A stretch of DNA of 41,983 nt from an uncultured Anaerolineales bacterium (lineage in GTDB: Bacteria > Chloroflexota > Anaerolineae > Anaerolineales > UBA4823). This document shows positions 8,573-18,308 of the stretch, piece after piece. The stretch covers positions 1-41,983 of the forward strand of contig CAIQJJ010000472.1 in NCBI GenBank assembly GCA_903872065.1, given 5' to 3'. Under the pieces are notes generated by a model. That model saw only the letters and a program-made list of their open reading frames with translations. It made no database searches and was not told where the DNA came from. Position 1 is the stretch's first letter; each line of letters starts with the position of its first letter. A program made the translations under genes and the position numbers.

Positions 8573-9742
8573 ATGGCAACGAACGCTTATAACATTTTAA
8601 TCGTAGAGGATGAAGGGGTTACCGCGCGACACATTCAAACCAGCTTAAAAAGCATGGGGTATAACGTGGCAGGGGCAGCTTCGAATGGCGAAGAGGCCAT
8701 TGCGCGGGTGATTGAGACTCGCCCGGATCTGATTTTGATGGATATTGAACTTTCAGGCAATATGGATGGAATCGAGACCAGCGAACATATCCGGCTGCAA
8801 TGCGACGCGCCGATCATTTACCTGACCGCGCATTCAAACGCCATCCAGTTTCAGCGCGCCCAGGCGACAGAACCTTCTGGGTTCATCGTCAAGCCTTTTG
8901 AAGACGGCGAACTACGCGCCAATATCGAGATGGCGATGCACCATTATGAATTGAAACAGGCGCTCCAGGTCAGTGAAACGCGCTACCGTTTATTAATTGA
9001 AAACATCACCGATGCTGTATTCCTGGCCGATCTCAAATTACGCCCCCTTTACATTAATTCCGCCGTGACGCGCCTGTTCGGATATAAACTGGAAGAAATG
9101 CAGTATATCCGCTGGGATGTAATATTAGCGCCAGAAGCGGTACCAAAGGTGGAACAACTTCTTACAAAAGTCATGGCATTGGCTCGCACGGCCAAATCCG
9201 AGGAAGATACCGCGGCCGAAACCATGCTGGAGGCGCGCCGCAAAGATGGAGGCAAATGTTGGATCGAAATTAAAATCAAGCTGCTGCGCGATGCGTTGGC
9301 GCGACCCTTTGCGCTTTTGGGCATTATTCGCGATGTCACTGAACAAATGCACCGGCGAGCCCTGGAGACTGAGTATAAACAGCAGCGTGAGCAGCTCTTG
9401 GGCGCGCTGCAAAATGTCTTGTCGCGCACCCCACTTGGCTGTGTGCATTACGACCGAGAATTTCGCGTCATTTCATGGGATGCAACTGCCGAGAAAATTT
9501 TCGGCTTTCGCGCCGCAGATGTGCTTGGCAGCCTACCCTCCGAAAGCTATTTACCCGCCAAAGCCGGGCCCTTGATCGAAGAACTCCGCCGCCGGATGAC
9601 AACGGAGGCCGGCGCCATCCAGACGGTCTGCGAAAGCATCACCAGGGATGGGCGTATGATCCTCTGCGAATGGTTTCTGACCCCTTTAAAAGACGAGCAA
9701 GGTGATTTTAGTGGCTTTTTGGGTATGGTTCGGATGATATAA
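8573..9742 (+). CDS. Response regulator with REC-PAS-PAS architecture
   Basis: ILIVEDEGVTARHIQTSLKSMGYNVAGAASNGEEAIARV...LILMDIELSGNMDGIE...IYLTAH...GFIVKPF; two downstream PAS-like segments; no kinase or output domain seen. Confidence 0.85.
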   Translation: MATNAYNILIVEDEGVTARHIQTSLKSMGYNVAGAASNGEEAIARVIETRPDLILMDIELSGNMDGIETSEHIRLQCDAPIIYLTAHSNAIQFQRAQATEPSGFIVKPFEDGELRANIEMAMHHYELKQALQVSETRYRLLIENITDAVFLADLKLRPLYINSAVTRLFGYKLEEMQYIRWDVILAPEAVPKVEQLLTKVMALARTAKSEEDTAAETMLEARRKDGGKCWIEIKIKLLRDALARPFALLGIIRDVTEQMHRRALETEYKQQREQLLGALQNVLSRTPLGCVHYDREFRVISWDATAEKIFGFRAADVLGSLPSESYLPAKAGPLIEELRRRMTTEAGAIQTVCESITRDGRMILCEWFLTPLKDEQGDFSGFLGMVRMI

Positions 9743-9751
9743 TAGCCCCTC

Positions 9752-10630
9752 GTGACTGGCTTGTCGTTTCGCTTAATGACTTATAATATCGGCGGCGGGC
9801 GCAGAGACTTCGGATCGCAACTGGATAAGGTTAGCGAACTTGTGCGCCAATTGCAGCCCGGTGTTCTCGCCTTGCAAGAGGCTACTGCCTGGTTGGACGC
9901 CGATGGGCAGTGGCATTCCAGCGCGGAAATGGTTGCCGAGGCGGCCGGAGGCGGATACCAGGTCTTTTTTGGGCCAACCGTCTCGCTGCGCCAGCACTTT
10001 CACAGCAGTAAAGTTAATTTTGTACAAGCGGTGCAAAATGATTGGTTGGATTGGCAGTTTGGCAATGCTATTCTGTCGCGACCTGGTTTTGCACGGTTAA
10101 GCAATGCCAGTCAGACCGGACAGCCACACAATCTGCCAATTTTCCGTCCGGTGCAATATTTGGGAAATCGGGACACGGACCCCCGCCATGTGATCCTGAC
10201 GCGCCTTTCTGCCGGGCCGTTTCACCCTATTGCGGCGGCAACCCATTTCAGCACCCTGATGGGTGAACGCGGCAACAGGCATGTCCCCGCTAAAATTGAG
10301 GAGGCGCAAACAATGCGGCGCAAACAGGCAGAGGCGGTGCTGCTGCTGTTGGAAACTTTCATGCAGCGCGAGGAACTGATTTTCCTGTTTGGCGACCTGA
10401 ACGCAGCCGCCAATGAGCCGGCGCTTCAAACATTACAAAACGCCGGGTTTGTACGCTTGATGCCGGAGAACGATATTTCTACCCATGTGCGCATGAAATG
10501 GCCCGTGGATCATTTACTGGTCTCACCAGCATGGCGGCTGATCTCCCAACTCACTTGGGTGGTAGATACCCCACTGGCTCGCCAGGCATCCGATCATTTG
10601 CCCGTGGTAGCAGACATTCAGATCAAGTAA
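9752..10630 (+). CDS. Endonuclease/exonuclease/phosphatase family protein
   Basis: FRLMTYNIGGG, LALQEAT, LFGDLNAAANEPA, PVDHLLVS, SDHLPVVADI motifs; GTG start predicted. Confidence 0.85.
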   Translation: MTGLSFRLMTYNIGGGRRDFGSQLDKVSELVRQLQPGVLALQEATAWLDADGQWHSSAEMVAEAAGGGYQVFFGPTVSLRQHFHSSKVNFVQAVQNDWLDWQFGNAILSRPGFARLSNASQTGQPHNLPIFRPVQYLGNRDTDPRHVILTRLSAGPFHPIAAATHFSTLMGERGNRHVPAKIEEAQTMRRKQAEAVLLLLETFMQREELIFLFGDLNAAANEPALQTLQNAGFVRLMPENDISTHVRMKWPVDHLLVSPAWRLISQLTWVVDTPLARQASDHLPVVADIQIK

Positions 10631-10668
10631 GTAATGGTTGAAATTAGGTCTTTTTAGAGAGCTTTTTT

Positions 10669-12114
10669 ATGGCTGAAGTGAAATATTTTGGAACGGACGG
10701 GATTCGCGGCCAGGTAGGAACACACCCTCTGACGCCAGAGTTTGTGTTAAAACTGGGGATCGCTGCCGGAAGTGTACTGGGTAAACAAGGCAGCAAAGCA
10801 ATTGTGATTGGTCGCGATACGCGTGGCTCTGGGCCCATGCTGCAAAGCGCCCTGACCGCCGGCTTGCTGGCAAGTGGAATGACTGTCATTGACGCCGGGG
10901 TCATTACTACCCCAGGCGTTGCCAGCCTGATCCGCAGGGTAGGGGCAGCGGCCGGGGTAGTGCTTTCCGCATCGCATAATCCGGTGCATGAAAATGGGAT
11001 CAAATTTTTCGGTGAAAGCGGGTTTAAGCTGGCTGAGGCGACAGAATCCGCCATCGAGGCGCAGTTAAGCACAACGGAAACGCCGCCTGCACCCGAACAA
11101 TATGGACGCATGATGGATGGCCGCCAAATGCAAGAATTTTACATCGAGAGTCTAACGGAAGAACATCCCTCTCTAAGGCTCAACGGCGTCTCCATTGTAT
11201 TGGATTGCTCGAATGGGGCGGCTTTCTGGATCGGCCCCGAGACGCTCAGCCGCCTGGGGGCGCGCCTGGTGACCATCCATGCCTCTCCAACCGGGATGAA
11301 TATTAATGACGGCTGCGGTTCGGAATTTGCCCGCAAGCACCCGCAAGAAATTGGACGCCTGGTGCAAGAATATCATGCCGATTGCGCGATTGCCTTCGAT
11401 GGCGACGCTGATCGCGTCGTCTTTGTAGACGAGTTGGGCAACCTGGTAGATGGCGATCACATTGTGGCCTTGCTGGCCCGCGATTTCGATAGACAAGGCA
11501 AACTGGCGGCGCGTTCCCTGGTGACAACGCCAATGCGCAATCAGGGCATGGTAGACTTTGCCCATCAAAACGGGTTGGCTGTCCATGAAGTCCCGGTCGG
11601 AGACCGAAATGTGGTCGAGAAACTGTTGGAACTGCGAGCGGCGCAGCCAAACAAATATGCACTTGGCGCTGAACAAGCCGGCCACGTAGCGATCGTGGAC
11701 GAGAACCATACCACAGGCGATGGCATTCGCACGGCGCTGTTTCTGCTGGAAATGTTTACCCAATCGAAAGCAAAGACCTTTTCTGAATTCACATCAATCC
11801 TGCGCAAGACGCCGCAAGTAATCGCCTCAGCTTATGTGGGCAAAGGGCCGCGCTTGAATAAAGAGGAACTGAAGGTGATACAGAATGAATACAGCGCCCG
11901 GTTTCCACGCCTGGCGCGGGTCAACCTGCGTTACTCAGGCACCGAGCCGCTGTTCCGCGCCATGCTGGAAGGGGATTTAAGCATGAATGAACAAGACTTG
12001 GCCAACGTCGCCAATGAAATTTGCCGCAAGATCCAACTTGCTGCCGGTGTAGGCGAAAATGCCAAACTGGAAATTCTCAATACCACGCGCGGCGGGATAT
12101 TGCAGGCCGGATAG
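10669..12114 (+). CDS. glmM: Phosphoglucosamine mutase
   Basis: VKYFGTDGIRG, catalytic LSASHNPVHENGIKFFG, FDGDADRVVFVDE, RYSGTEPLFRAM. Confidence 0.88.
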   Translation: MAEVKYFGTDGIRGQVGTHPLTPEFVLKLGIAAGSVLGKQGSKAIVIGRDTRGSGPMLQSALTAGLLASGMTVIDAGVITTPGVASLIRRVGAAAGVVLSASHNPVHENGIKFFGESGFKLAEATESAIEAQLSTTETPPAPEQYGRMMDGRQMQEFYIESLTEEHPSLRLNGVSIVLDCSNGAAFWIGPETLSRLGARLVTIHASPTGMNINDGCGSEFARKHPQEIGRLVQEYHADCAIAFDGDADRVVFVDELGNLVDGDHIVALLARDFDRQGKLAARSLVTTPMRNQGMVDFAHQNGLAVHEVPVGDRNVVEKLLELRAAQPNKYALGAEQAGHVAIVDENHTTGDGIRTALFLLEMFTQSKAKTFSEFTSILRKTPQVIASAYVGKGPRLNKEELKVIQNEYSARFPRLARVNLRYSGTEPLFRAMLEGDLSMNEQDLANVANEICRKIQLAAGVGENAKLEILNTTRGGILQAG

Positions 12115-12168
12115 TCAAAAGACAGGTCTAGCGCTGCCAGAGCAAGACATTATCAAGGAGTACACTGC

Positions 12169-14655
12169 ATGATCAATTTCACCCCTTCTCAATTCGCGAG
12201 TGATTTCGTCGCCGCGAACCGCGCCCTGGGCATCGCCAACACACTCGCCGAGTTTCAGTCCGCCATCCCGGCGATTGACCGGCTGCTTGCCTGGCTTGAA
12301 TCCGCTCTCCCCAATGAAGAGATCAGCGCCTGGCAGCCCGCCGACTCAGCCCGCATTTTTAGCGGCCTGTTAACCTTGATGGCCGAATACCCTCAATATC
12401 GTCATGAAACCGTCACCCCGCAGCATGAATTAATCGCGCCAATGAGCCAGTTGCGGGCGCGGGTCATTGCTCTGGCTAAAGCTTATCTCTCACAGGCTGT
12501 GTTTGCGCCGCTGGCGGAAGATTTGAAGAATGAAATCTTTCCCATTTTGGAGCAGATGCTGGCCGAAACCGCGCCGAATCGTTATATGCCATTCCGCGTG
12601 ATTCATGTGGGCAACGTCACCGAGCGGATGATCGGCTTTAAGGCGCGTACCAGCGACTCAACCTTGAAAAACCTGCTGCAAGCCATCTATGATCGCAAAT
12701 ACTTGCGCTTTGGCACCTCCGGGGTGCGCGGGCGTTGGGGGCGCGATTTCACCGAGCGGCGCGCCAGGCAGGTGGTGCAAGCCGTTTGCGAATACTTGAA
12801 AGACCAGGACACCCCGCCGCATGCCAGGGGTGAGAACCTGGCTGGCAGGCGGATTGTGGTCGGTTATGACAGCCGGCGCAATGCACAAAAAGTGGCCGGC
12901 TGGGTGGTAGAAGTCTGCCTGGCAAATGGCTTTAAGGTTGACCTGACCTATCGCGACACCCCAACCCCGGCGTCGGTGTTTTATGAAACCGATTCCCTCA
13001 ACCCTGACGAAGTAGCCGGCTTGATCAACTGCACTGCCAGCCATAACCCTCCCGAATGGCAAGGACTTAAGTTTAACCCGCGCCTGGGTTATCCCGCGCC
13101 GACCAATGTAACGGATTTCATCGCCGCGCGCATCAACGAGATTCAACTATTGGAAAAGACAACCGCCGGGGCAAACCTGGAAGAGGCGGAAGCGCAAGGC
13201 CGGCTGCGCGGGTTTGATCCGATTGCTGACTATACGAAGTGGATTCAAGCCTCTGGGGAGGGCAATGCCCGCTTGAAGTTGAATTTTGAGCGCATGCGCC
13301 AGTTTTTTGCCGATAAGTTTGTAATCGTGGACGAAATGCACGGCGCAAGCCGCGGTTACCTGTCGCGGCTGTTAGGAGAGATCGGCGTTCGCCACATTGT
13401 GCTGCATCCTGAGACCAACCCTACCCTACCCGGCCTCGATTACGCCAATCCAGAAGAACCCTATATCAATGCGCTAAAAGAAAAAGTGAAACAAAGCGGC
13501 GCAGCGCTAGGCGTAGGCATGGACACCGATTCCGACCGTTTCGGCGTGGTAGATGTGGGCGGCGAATATTTTCGTCCGAACCAAATCCTCCCCATGCTGG
13601 TGCGCTACCTGGGCATTGATTTGGGTCTGAAAGGCAGGATCGTTGCCACCCAAACCGGATCGCCGCTCATTGAGGTGCTGGCTGGCAAGATGGTTGGCAA
13701 CGAGGAAAATAAGCCGGAAGCCAACATAATCCCGGCATATATTGATCATCCTTTCTATCACCGCAAAGTAGGCCAGCGCGAAGACCGCGTCTTCCGCCAC
13801 ACCTTTATGGCGCCAGTGGGCATCAAGTATATTGAAGAACAACGCCGCACCGATCGCAAATACAAAGGCATCAAGGATAAGGATTTACCGGCCAACTGGC
13901 GTGACACGCTCTTGATCGGCGGCGAGGAATCGTCTGGACTGACCACACGCGGCCATGTCACTGATAAAGATGGCATTTGGGCCAATCTGCTGATTATGGA
14001 TATGCTGGCGTATTATGGCATGCGCGCCGAAAAGCCGCTGCCTTCGATACGCGCCATCTGGGAAGAGACTTGCGCCCAGGAGGGATGCTGGTTAAGCTAC
14101 GGTGGACGGGAGCATTTGGGGTCGAACACTGGCCGCACGGATGTGGATGCTGTGCTGGAGGCCAAAGAGGCGCTGATCACCGATTATCTGGAGCGCTTTG
14201 GCGCCGGCAAGGATAACCATCTGGAAGGACTGGAAGTGGTCTATGCAGGTGGTGTGCGCTACGACATTGCCGAACTCCAACTCAAAGACAGCCGCGGAGA
14301 CGCGCGGCACTACCTGCGAGTGCGTTCTTCAGGCACAGAACCCATCAACCGCATCTATGTTGAAAGTTCAAGCTCTGAAATCGCCCACCGGCTGATGCAA
14401 AACGTCCTGGACAGGCTGGAAACTTTGATTGCCCAACAACTGGCTGAGGCGCAGACCGAATGGCGCTTTGTAGACATTTTGACTGTGACGAAGTTCACCG
14501 ATGCAATGCTGGCTAAGGCCAAAGAATCGATCCAGCATCATGGCTGGTCGCGCGCCAGTGTGGCGGCCAAATTGGAAATAGTAGTCAACGATCCAGAGTA
14601 TCTGGAAGGCCGCAACCGCCGCATGACGGCCAAGTGGCTGGAAGCGCTCAAGTAG
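12169..14655 (+). CDS. Phosphoglucomutase/phosphomannomutase family protein with N-terminal extension
   Basis: RFGTSGVRGRWG, NCTASHNPPEWQGLKFNP, GMDTDSDRFGVVD, RVRSSGTEPINRIYVES; SD AAGGAG upstream. Confidence 0.88.
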   Translation: MINFTPSQFASDFVAANRALGIANTLAEFQSAIPAIDRLLAWLESALPNEEISAWQPADSARIFSGLLTLMAEYPQYRHETVTPQHELIAPMSQLRARVIALAKAYLSQAVFAPLAEDLKNEIFPILEQMLAETAPNRYMPFRVIHVGNVTERMIGFKARTSDSTLKNLLQAIYDRKYLRFGTSGVRGRWGRDFTERRARQVVQAVCEYLKDQDTPPHARGENLAGRRIVVGYDSRRNAQKVAGWVVEVCLANGFKVDLTYRDTPTPASVFYETDSLNPDEVAGLINCTASHNPPEWQGLKFNPRLGYPAPTNVTDFIAARINEIQLLEKTTAGANLEEAEAQGRLRGFDPIADYTKWIQASGEGNARLKLNFERMRQFFADKFVIVDEMHGASRGYLSRLLGEIGVRHIVLHPETNPTLPGLDYANPEEPYINALKEKVKQSGAALGVGMDTDSDRFGVVDVGGEYFRPNQILPMLVRYLGIDLGLKGRIVATQTGSPLIEVLAGKMVGNEENKPEANIIPAYIDHPFYHRKVGQREDRVFRHTFMAPVGIKYIEEQRRTDRKYKGIKDKDLPANWRDTLLIGGEESSGLTTRGHVTDKDGIWANLLIMDMLAYYGMRAEKPLPSIRAIWEETCAQEGCWLSYGGREHLGSNTGRTDVDAVLEAKEALITDYLERFGAGKDNHLEGLEVVYAGGVRYDIAELQLKDSRGDARHYLRVRSSGTEPINRIYVESSSSEIAHRLMQNVLDRLETLIAQQLAEAQTEWRFVDILTVTKFTDAMLAKAKESIQHHGWSRASVAAKLEIVVNDPEYLEGRNRRMTAKWLEALK

Positions 14656-15548
14656 TGAGTGATTTAAACGTTTTAGCTGCCCAGAGCAGGCCGCCCAGGC
14701 TCGCCCCGAGCGTTAGCAATCTCATTGATACGCACTGCCACCTGGATTTTCACGTTTTCGATGAAGAGCGTGCCGCAGTGGTAGACCGAGCGCGGCAGGT
14801 TGGCGTCAGCCGGATCCTTGTTCCAGCCATTGACCTGGAGACCGCTCACACAGCCATTCGCTTAAGCGAAACTTACGGCGAGGTGTACGCGGCGGTCGGG
14901 TTTCATCCCAACGACTTAAGCCGCTGGAACGAGGACAGCCTGGCGGCGCTGGAAAAGCTGGCGCAGCACCCCAAAGTGGTTGCCATCGGTGAGATCGGGT
15001 TGGATTACTACCGCCAGCGAACTGCAAAAGAGACCCAGCAGCGTGTGTTTCAAGAGCATTTGGCGCTGGCGGCGCGCCTGGGCAAACCAGTCATTATCCA
15101 CACGCGTGAATCCGCGGAGGATGCGCTGGAAATGCTGAAAGCGTGGCGCGCCAGCCTGCCGGCAAATTGGCGCGGGCAGCATCCTCGCGCCTCAAGCGGA
15201 GCCGCGCAGGAGAATGCAGCAGGATTTGGAGTGCTGCATTCCTTTTCTGGCTCTGCCGAGATAGCGCGGCAAGCGCTGGCGTTGGGGTTCTTTTTAGGAA
15301 TCACCGGGCCAGTCACTTTTTCTAATGCGCGCCAACAGCAAGAGTTGGTAAAATCGCTCCCGCTAGAGAGGCTGTTGATTGAGACGGATGCACCGTTTTT
15401 GACTCCTCATCCATGGCGCGGCCAGCGCAACGAACCTGCCTATGTGCGTCTGGTGGCAGAAAAAATCGCCGAATTACACAATGTGTCTGTTCAAAAAGTG
15501 GCCGAACAGACATCGAACAACGCACGGGCATTGTTTGGTCTGAGTTAA
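14655..15548 (+). CDS. TatD family hydrolase
   Basis: LIDTHCHLDFHVFDEE, VGFHPND, IGEIGLDYYR, VIIHTRES, LLIETDAPFLTPHPWRGQRNEP; ORF track starts at 14634, but GTG 14655 overlaps the upstream stop by 1 nt. Confidence 0.88.
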   Translation: MSDLNVLAAQSRPPRLAPSVSNLIDTHCHLDFHVFDEERAAVVDRARQVGVSRILVPAIDLETAHTAIRLSETYGEVYAAVGFHPNDLSRWNEDSLAALEKLAQHPKVVAIGEIGLDYYRQRTAKETQQRVFQEHLALAARLGKPVIIHTRESAEDALEMLKAWRASLPANWRGQHPRASSGAAQENAAGFGVLHSFSGSAEIARQALALGFFLGITGPVTFSNARQQQELVKSLPLERLLIETDAPFLTPHPWRGQRNEPAYVRLVAEKIAELHNVSVQKVAEQTSNNARALFGLS

Positions 15549-15573
15549 TATTCGGCTTCATCTGGAGATTTGC

Positions 15574-16533
15574 GTGGAATCCTTTTTTGAACCTGTTGCA
15601 GAATCTTTAAAATTGGTAGAAGACCGTATGCGCGCCCAAACCGAGGGCTATCACCCTGAACTGGGAGCGGCGCTAAATCATCTCTTATCCTCAGGGGGCA
15701 AGCGCATCCGCCCGGCAGTGACACTGCTGGCGGGTGGAGTGATTGGGGGCGAGTTAGAGAAGTCCATCATCATGGGAGCAGCGGTTGAACTGCTGCACAC
15801 GGCGACGTTGGTGCATGATGACTTGATTGACGAATCCCTGATGCGGCGCGGCAATCCGACCTTGAATGCCCGCTGGAGCGCGGCTGCAACGGTATTAACC
15901 GGCGACTTTTTGTTCGCCCGCGCCGCCAAGCTGGCCTCTGAGCTCGATTCCCCCCCCGCGCTGCGCCTGTTTGCCGAAACGCTGGCGATCATCGTCAATG
16001 GCGAACTGACGCAAATGTTTACCAGCCGCGGCAAGGTCAGCCGTGAAGACTATTATCGCCGCATCTATGCCAAAACCGCATCTCTTTTTGAAACTGCAAC
16101 CACCAGCGTGGCGATGCTGTGCAGTGCGGACGACGAACTGCTGAACAAGATGCGCCAATACGGCTATGAGATTGGGATGGCGTTTCAGATGGTAGATGAT
16201 ATTTTAGATTTCAACGGCGAACAAGCCCGAGTGGGAAAACCGGTCGCGAACGATCTACGCCAGGGCCTGGTCACTTTACCGGCGCTCTATTACCTGGAGG
16301 CTTACCCCGACGACGCCAATATGCAAACCGTCCTGCACGCGCCGCGCTGCGATGAGGATTGTTACGCCCATTTGCTCTACTCAATTCGCAAAAGCGGCGC
16401 CATCCAACAGGCGGCCGATGAAGCGCGGCAGTATGTTCGACGCGGGATTGCGGCGATTACCGATTTTCCACCTTCAGAGTATCGCCAGGGGCTGATGGAA
16501 CTGGCCGAATACATTGTCGATCGCAAGTTTTAA
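15574..16533 (+). CDS. Polyprenyl (trans-isoprenyl) diphosphate synthase
   Basis: GGKRIRPAVTLL, first Asp-rich motif LVHDDLIDES, second MVDDILDF. Confidence 0.9.
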   Translation: MESFFEPVAESLKLVEDRMRAQTEGYHPELGAALNHLLSSGGKRIRPAVTLLAGGVIGGELEKSIIMGAAVELLHTATLVHDDLIDESLMRRGNPTLNARWSAAATVLTGDFLFARAAKLASELDSPPALRLFAETLAIIVNGELTQMFTSRGKVSREDYYRRIYAKTASLFETATTSVAMLCSADDELLNKMRQYGYEIGMAFQMVDDILDFNGEQARVGKPVANDLRQGLVTLPALYYLEAYPDDANMQTVLHAPRCDEDCYAHLLYSIRKSGAIQQAADEARQYVRRGIAAITDFPPSEYRQGLMELAEYIVDRKF

Positions 16534-16544
16534 GGCAGGTTGCT

Positions 16545-18308
16545 ATGAAAATGTCTCAATTGTTCTCTCAAACCTTGCGTGATACGCCGGCTGAGGCAGA
16601 TGCGGTCAGTCACCAACTGCTGCTGCGGGCTGGATTCATTGCTCCACTGGCGGCGGGAATTTTCAGCTACCTGCCGCTGGCGCGCCGCGCCCTGAACAAA
16701 ATTGAGGCGATCATCCGCCAGGAAATGGACGCCATCGGTGGGCAAGAGATGACCATGCCGGTGGTTCATCCAGCAGAACTCTGGCAGCAAACCGGACGCT
16801 GGTACAGCATTGACGCGGAGATGGGGCGTTTTCAAGATCGCAATGGGCGCGACATGTGCCTGGCAATGACTCACGAAGAGGTGGTCGCCGATTTGACGCG
16901 CCGCCTGGTGCGCTCATATCGCCACCTGCCGCGCCTGGTCTATCACTTGCAAACCAAGTTTCGCGACGACCCCCGCCCACGAGCCGGCCTGATCCGGGTG
17001 CGCGAATTTACAATGAAGGACAGCTATTCGCTGGATGCCGATTGGGAAGGGTTGGATCGGCAGTACCAGGCGCATTACCAGGCTTATTTCAATATCTTCA
17101 ACCGCTGCGGCCTATCGGTGATCGCAGTCAAGTCGGATACTGGCATGATGGGTGGGCAGATGGCGCACGAGTATATGTATTTGACCCCCATCGGCGAGGA
17201 TACGCTGTTGATCTGCAAGGGCGAGGCAGAACGTCCGGCTTGCGGCTACGCCGCCAACCGCCAAATTGCGCGCTTTCGCAAAGAAGCCGCCGCGCTTGAA
17301 GTCGCATTGCCAATCGAAAAGGTGGCGACCCCTGAGACCAAGACGATTGAGAGCCTGGCCAGGCTGCTCGGCGTTTCAAAAGCGCGCACAGCCAAAGCAG
17401 TTTTCATGGTTGGCGCAATCCCCGCCGGCGAGGCAGTGGTTGACCGCCTGATCTTTGCGGTCATTCGCGGGGATATGGAAGTCAACGAGACCAAACTGGC
17501 TAACGCGGTCAAGGCCAGAGCGCTGCGCCCGGCCACCGAGGCCGAAATCCGCGCCGTGGGAGCCGCGCCGGGCTACGCCTCGCCAGTGGGATTGAAAATC
17601 GAGAACGGGGCGGCTGCAATGATCGTGGTAGACGACACAATCCCCGCCTCGCCCAACCTGGTCGCGGGGGCCAATGAGGATGGCTATCACTTGCTGAATG
17701 TCAATTACGGGCGCGACTACCAGGCAGCCATTGTGGCGGACATCGCCGCAGCGCGGGAGGGAGATGCCTGCGTGGAATGCGGCGGGCGGCTGCAAGAAGT
17801 ACGCGGGGTAGAAGTGGGGAATATCTTCAAGCTGGGCGTCAAGTACAGCCAATCCATGGGCGCAACCTTCCTGGATAAAGATGGCGTTGAAAAACCGGTG
17901 ATCATGGGCTCTTATGGCATTGGGGTAGGGCGGCTGCTGGCTTGCGTGGCTGAAGAGCATCACGATGAATATGGCCTCAATTGGCCGGCGAGCGTCGCGC
18001 CTTACACCGTGCATCTGGTGGAACTGGCGGGGAAAAAAGGCTCCGCAGCGACACACCAGGCCGCCGCGAGTCTCTATGCCGCATTGTGGGCGGCTGGAAT
18101 TGAGACGCTCTGGGACGACCGTGAAGAAAGCCCCGGAGTGAAATTCAACGATGCAGATTTAATCGGCCTGCCTTTGCGCCTGACGGTCAGCGAACGCGCC
18201 CTACAGCAAGGAGGGGTGGAAGTCAAAGAGCGCCGGCAGGCCGAGAAACAAGTGGTCGCGTTGGATCAAATCGTGACCTGGGTTAATGATTATCTTTCAA
18301 AAACTTGA
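16545..18308 (+). CDS. proS: Prolyl-tRNA synthetase, bacterial type with editing-domain-like insertion
   Basis: SQTLRDTPAEADAVSHQLLLRAGFI, PRAGLIRVREFTMKDSYSLD, MGSYGIGVGRLLACVAEEHHDEYGLNWPASVAPYTVHLV. Confidence 0.95.
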   Translation: MKMSQLFSQTLRDTPAEADAVSHQLLLRAGFIAPLAAGIFSYLPLARRALNKIEAIIRQEMDAIGGQEMTMPVVHPAELWQQTGRWYSIDAEMGRFQDRNGRDMCLAMTHEEVVADLTRRLVRSYRHLPRLVYHLQTKFRDDPRPRAGLIRVREFTMKDSYSLDADWEGLDRQYQAHYQAYFNIFNRCGLSVIAVKSDTGMMGGQMAHEYMYLTPIGEDTLLICKGEAERPACGYAANRQIARFRKEAAALEVALPIEKVATPETKTIESLARLLGVSKARTAKAVFMVGAIPAGEAVVDRLIFAVIRGDMEVNETKLANAVKARALRPATEAEIRAVGAAPGYASPVGLKIENGAAAMIVVDDTIPASPNLVAGANEDGYHLLNVNYGRDYQAAIVADIAAAREGDACVECGGRLQEVRGVEVGNIFKLGVKYSQSMGATFLDKDGVEKPVIMGSYGIGVGRLLACVAEEHHDEYGLNWPASVAPYTVHLVELAGKKGSAATHQAAASLYAALWAAGIETLWDDREESPGVKFNDADLIGLPLRLTVSERALQQGGVEVKERRQAEKQVVALDQIVTWVNDYLSKT

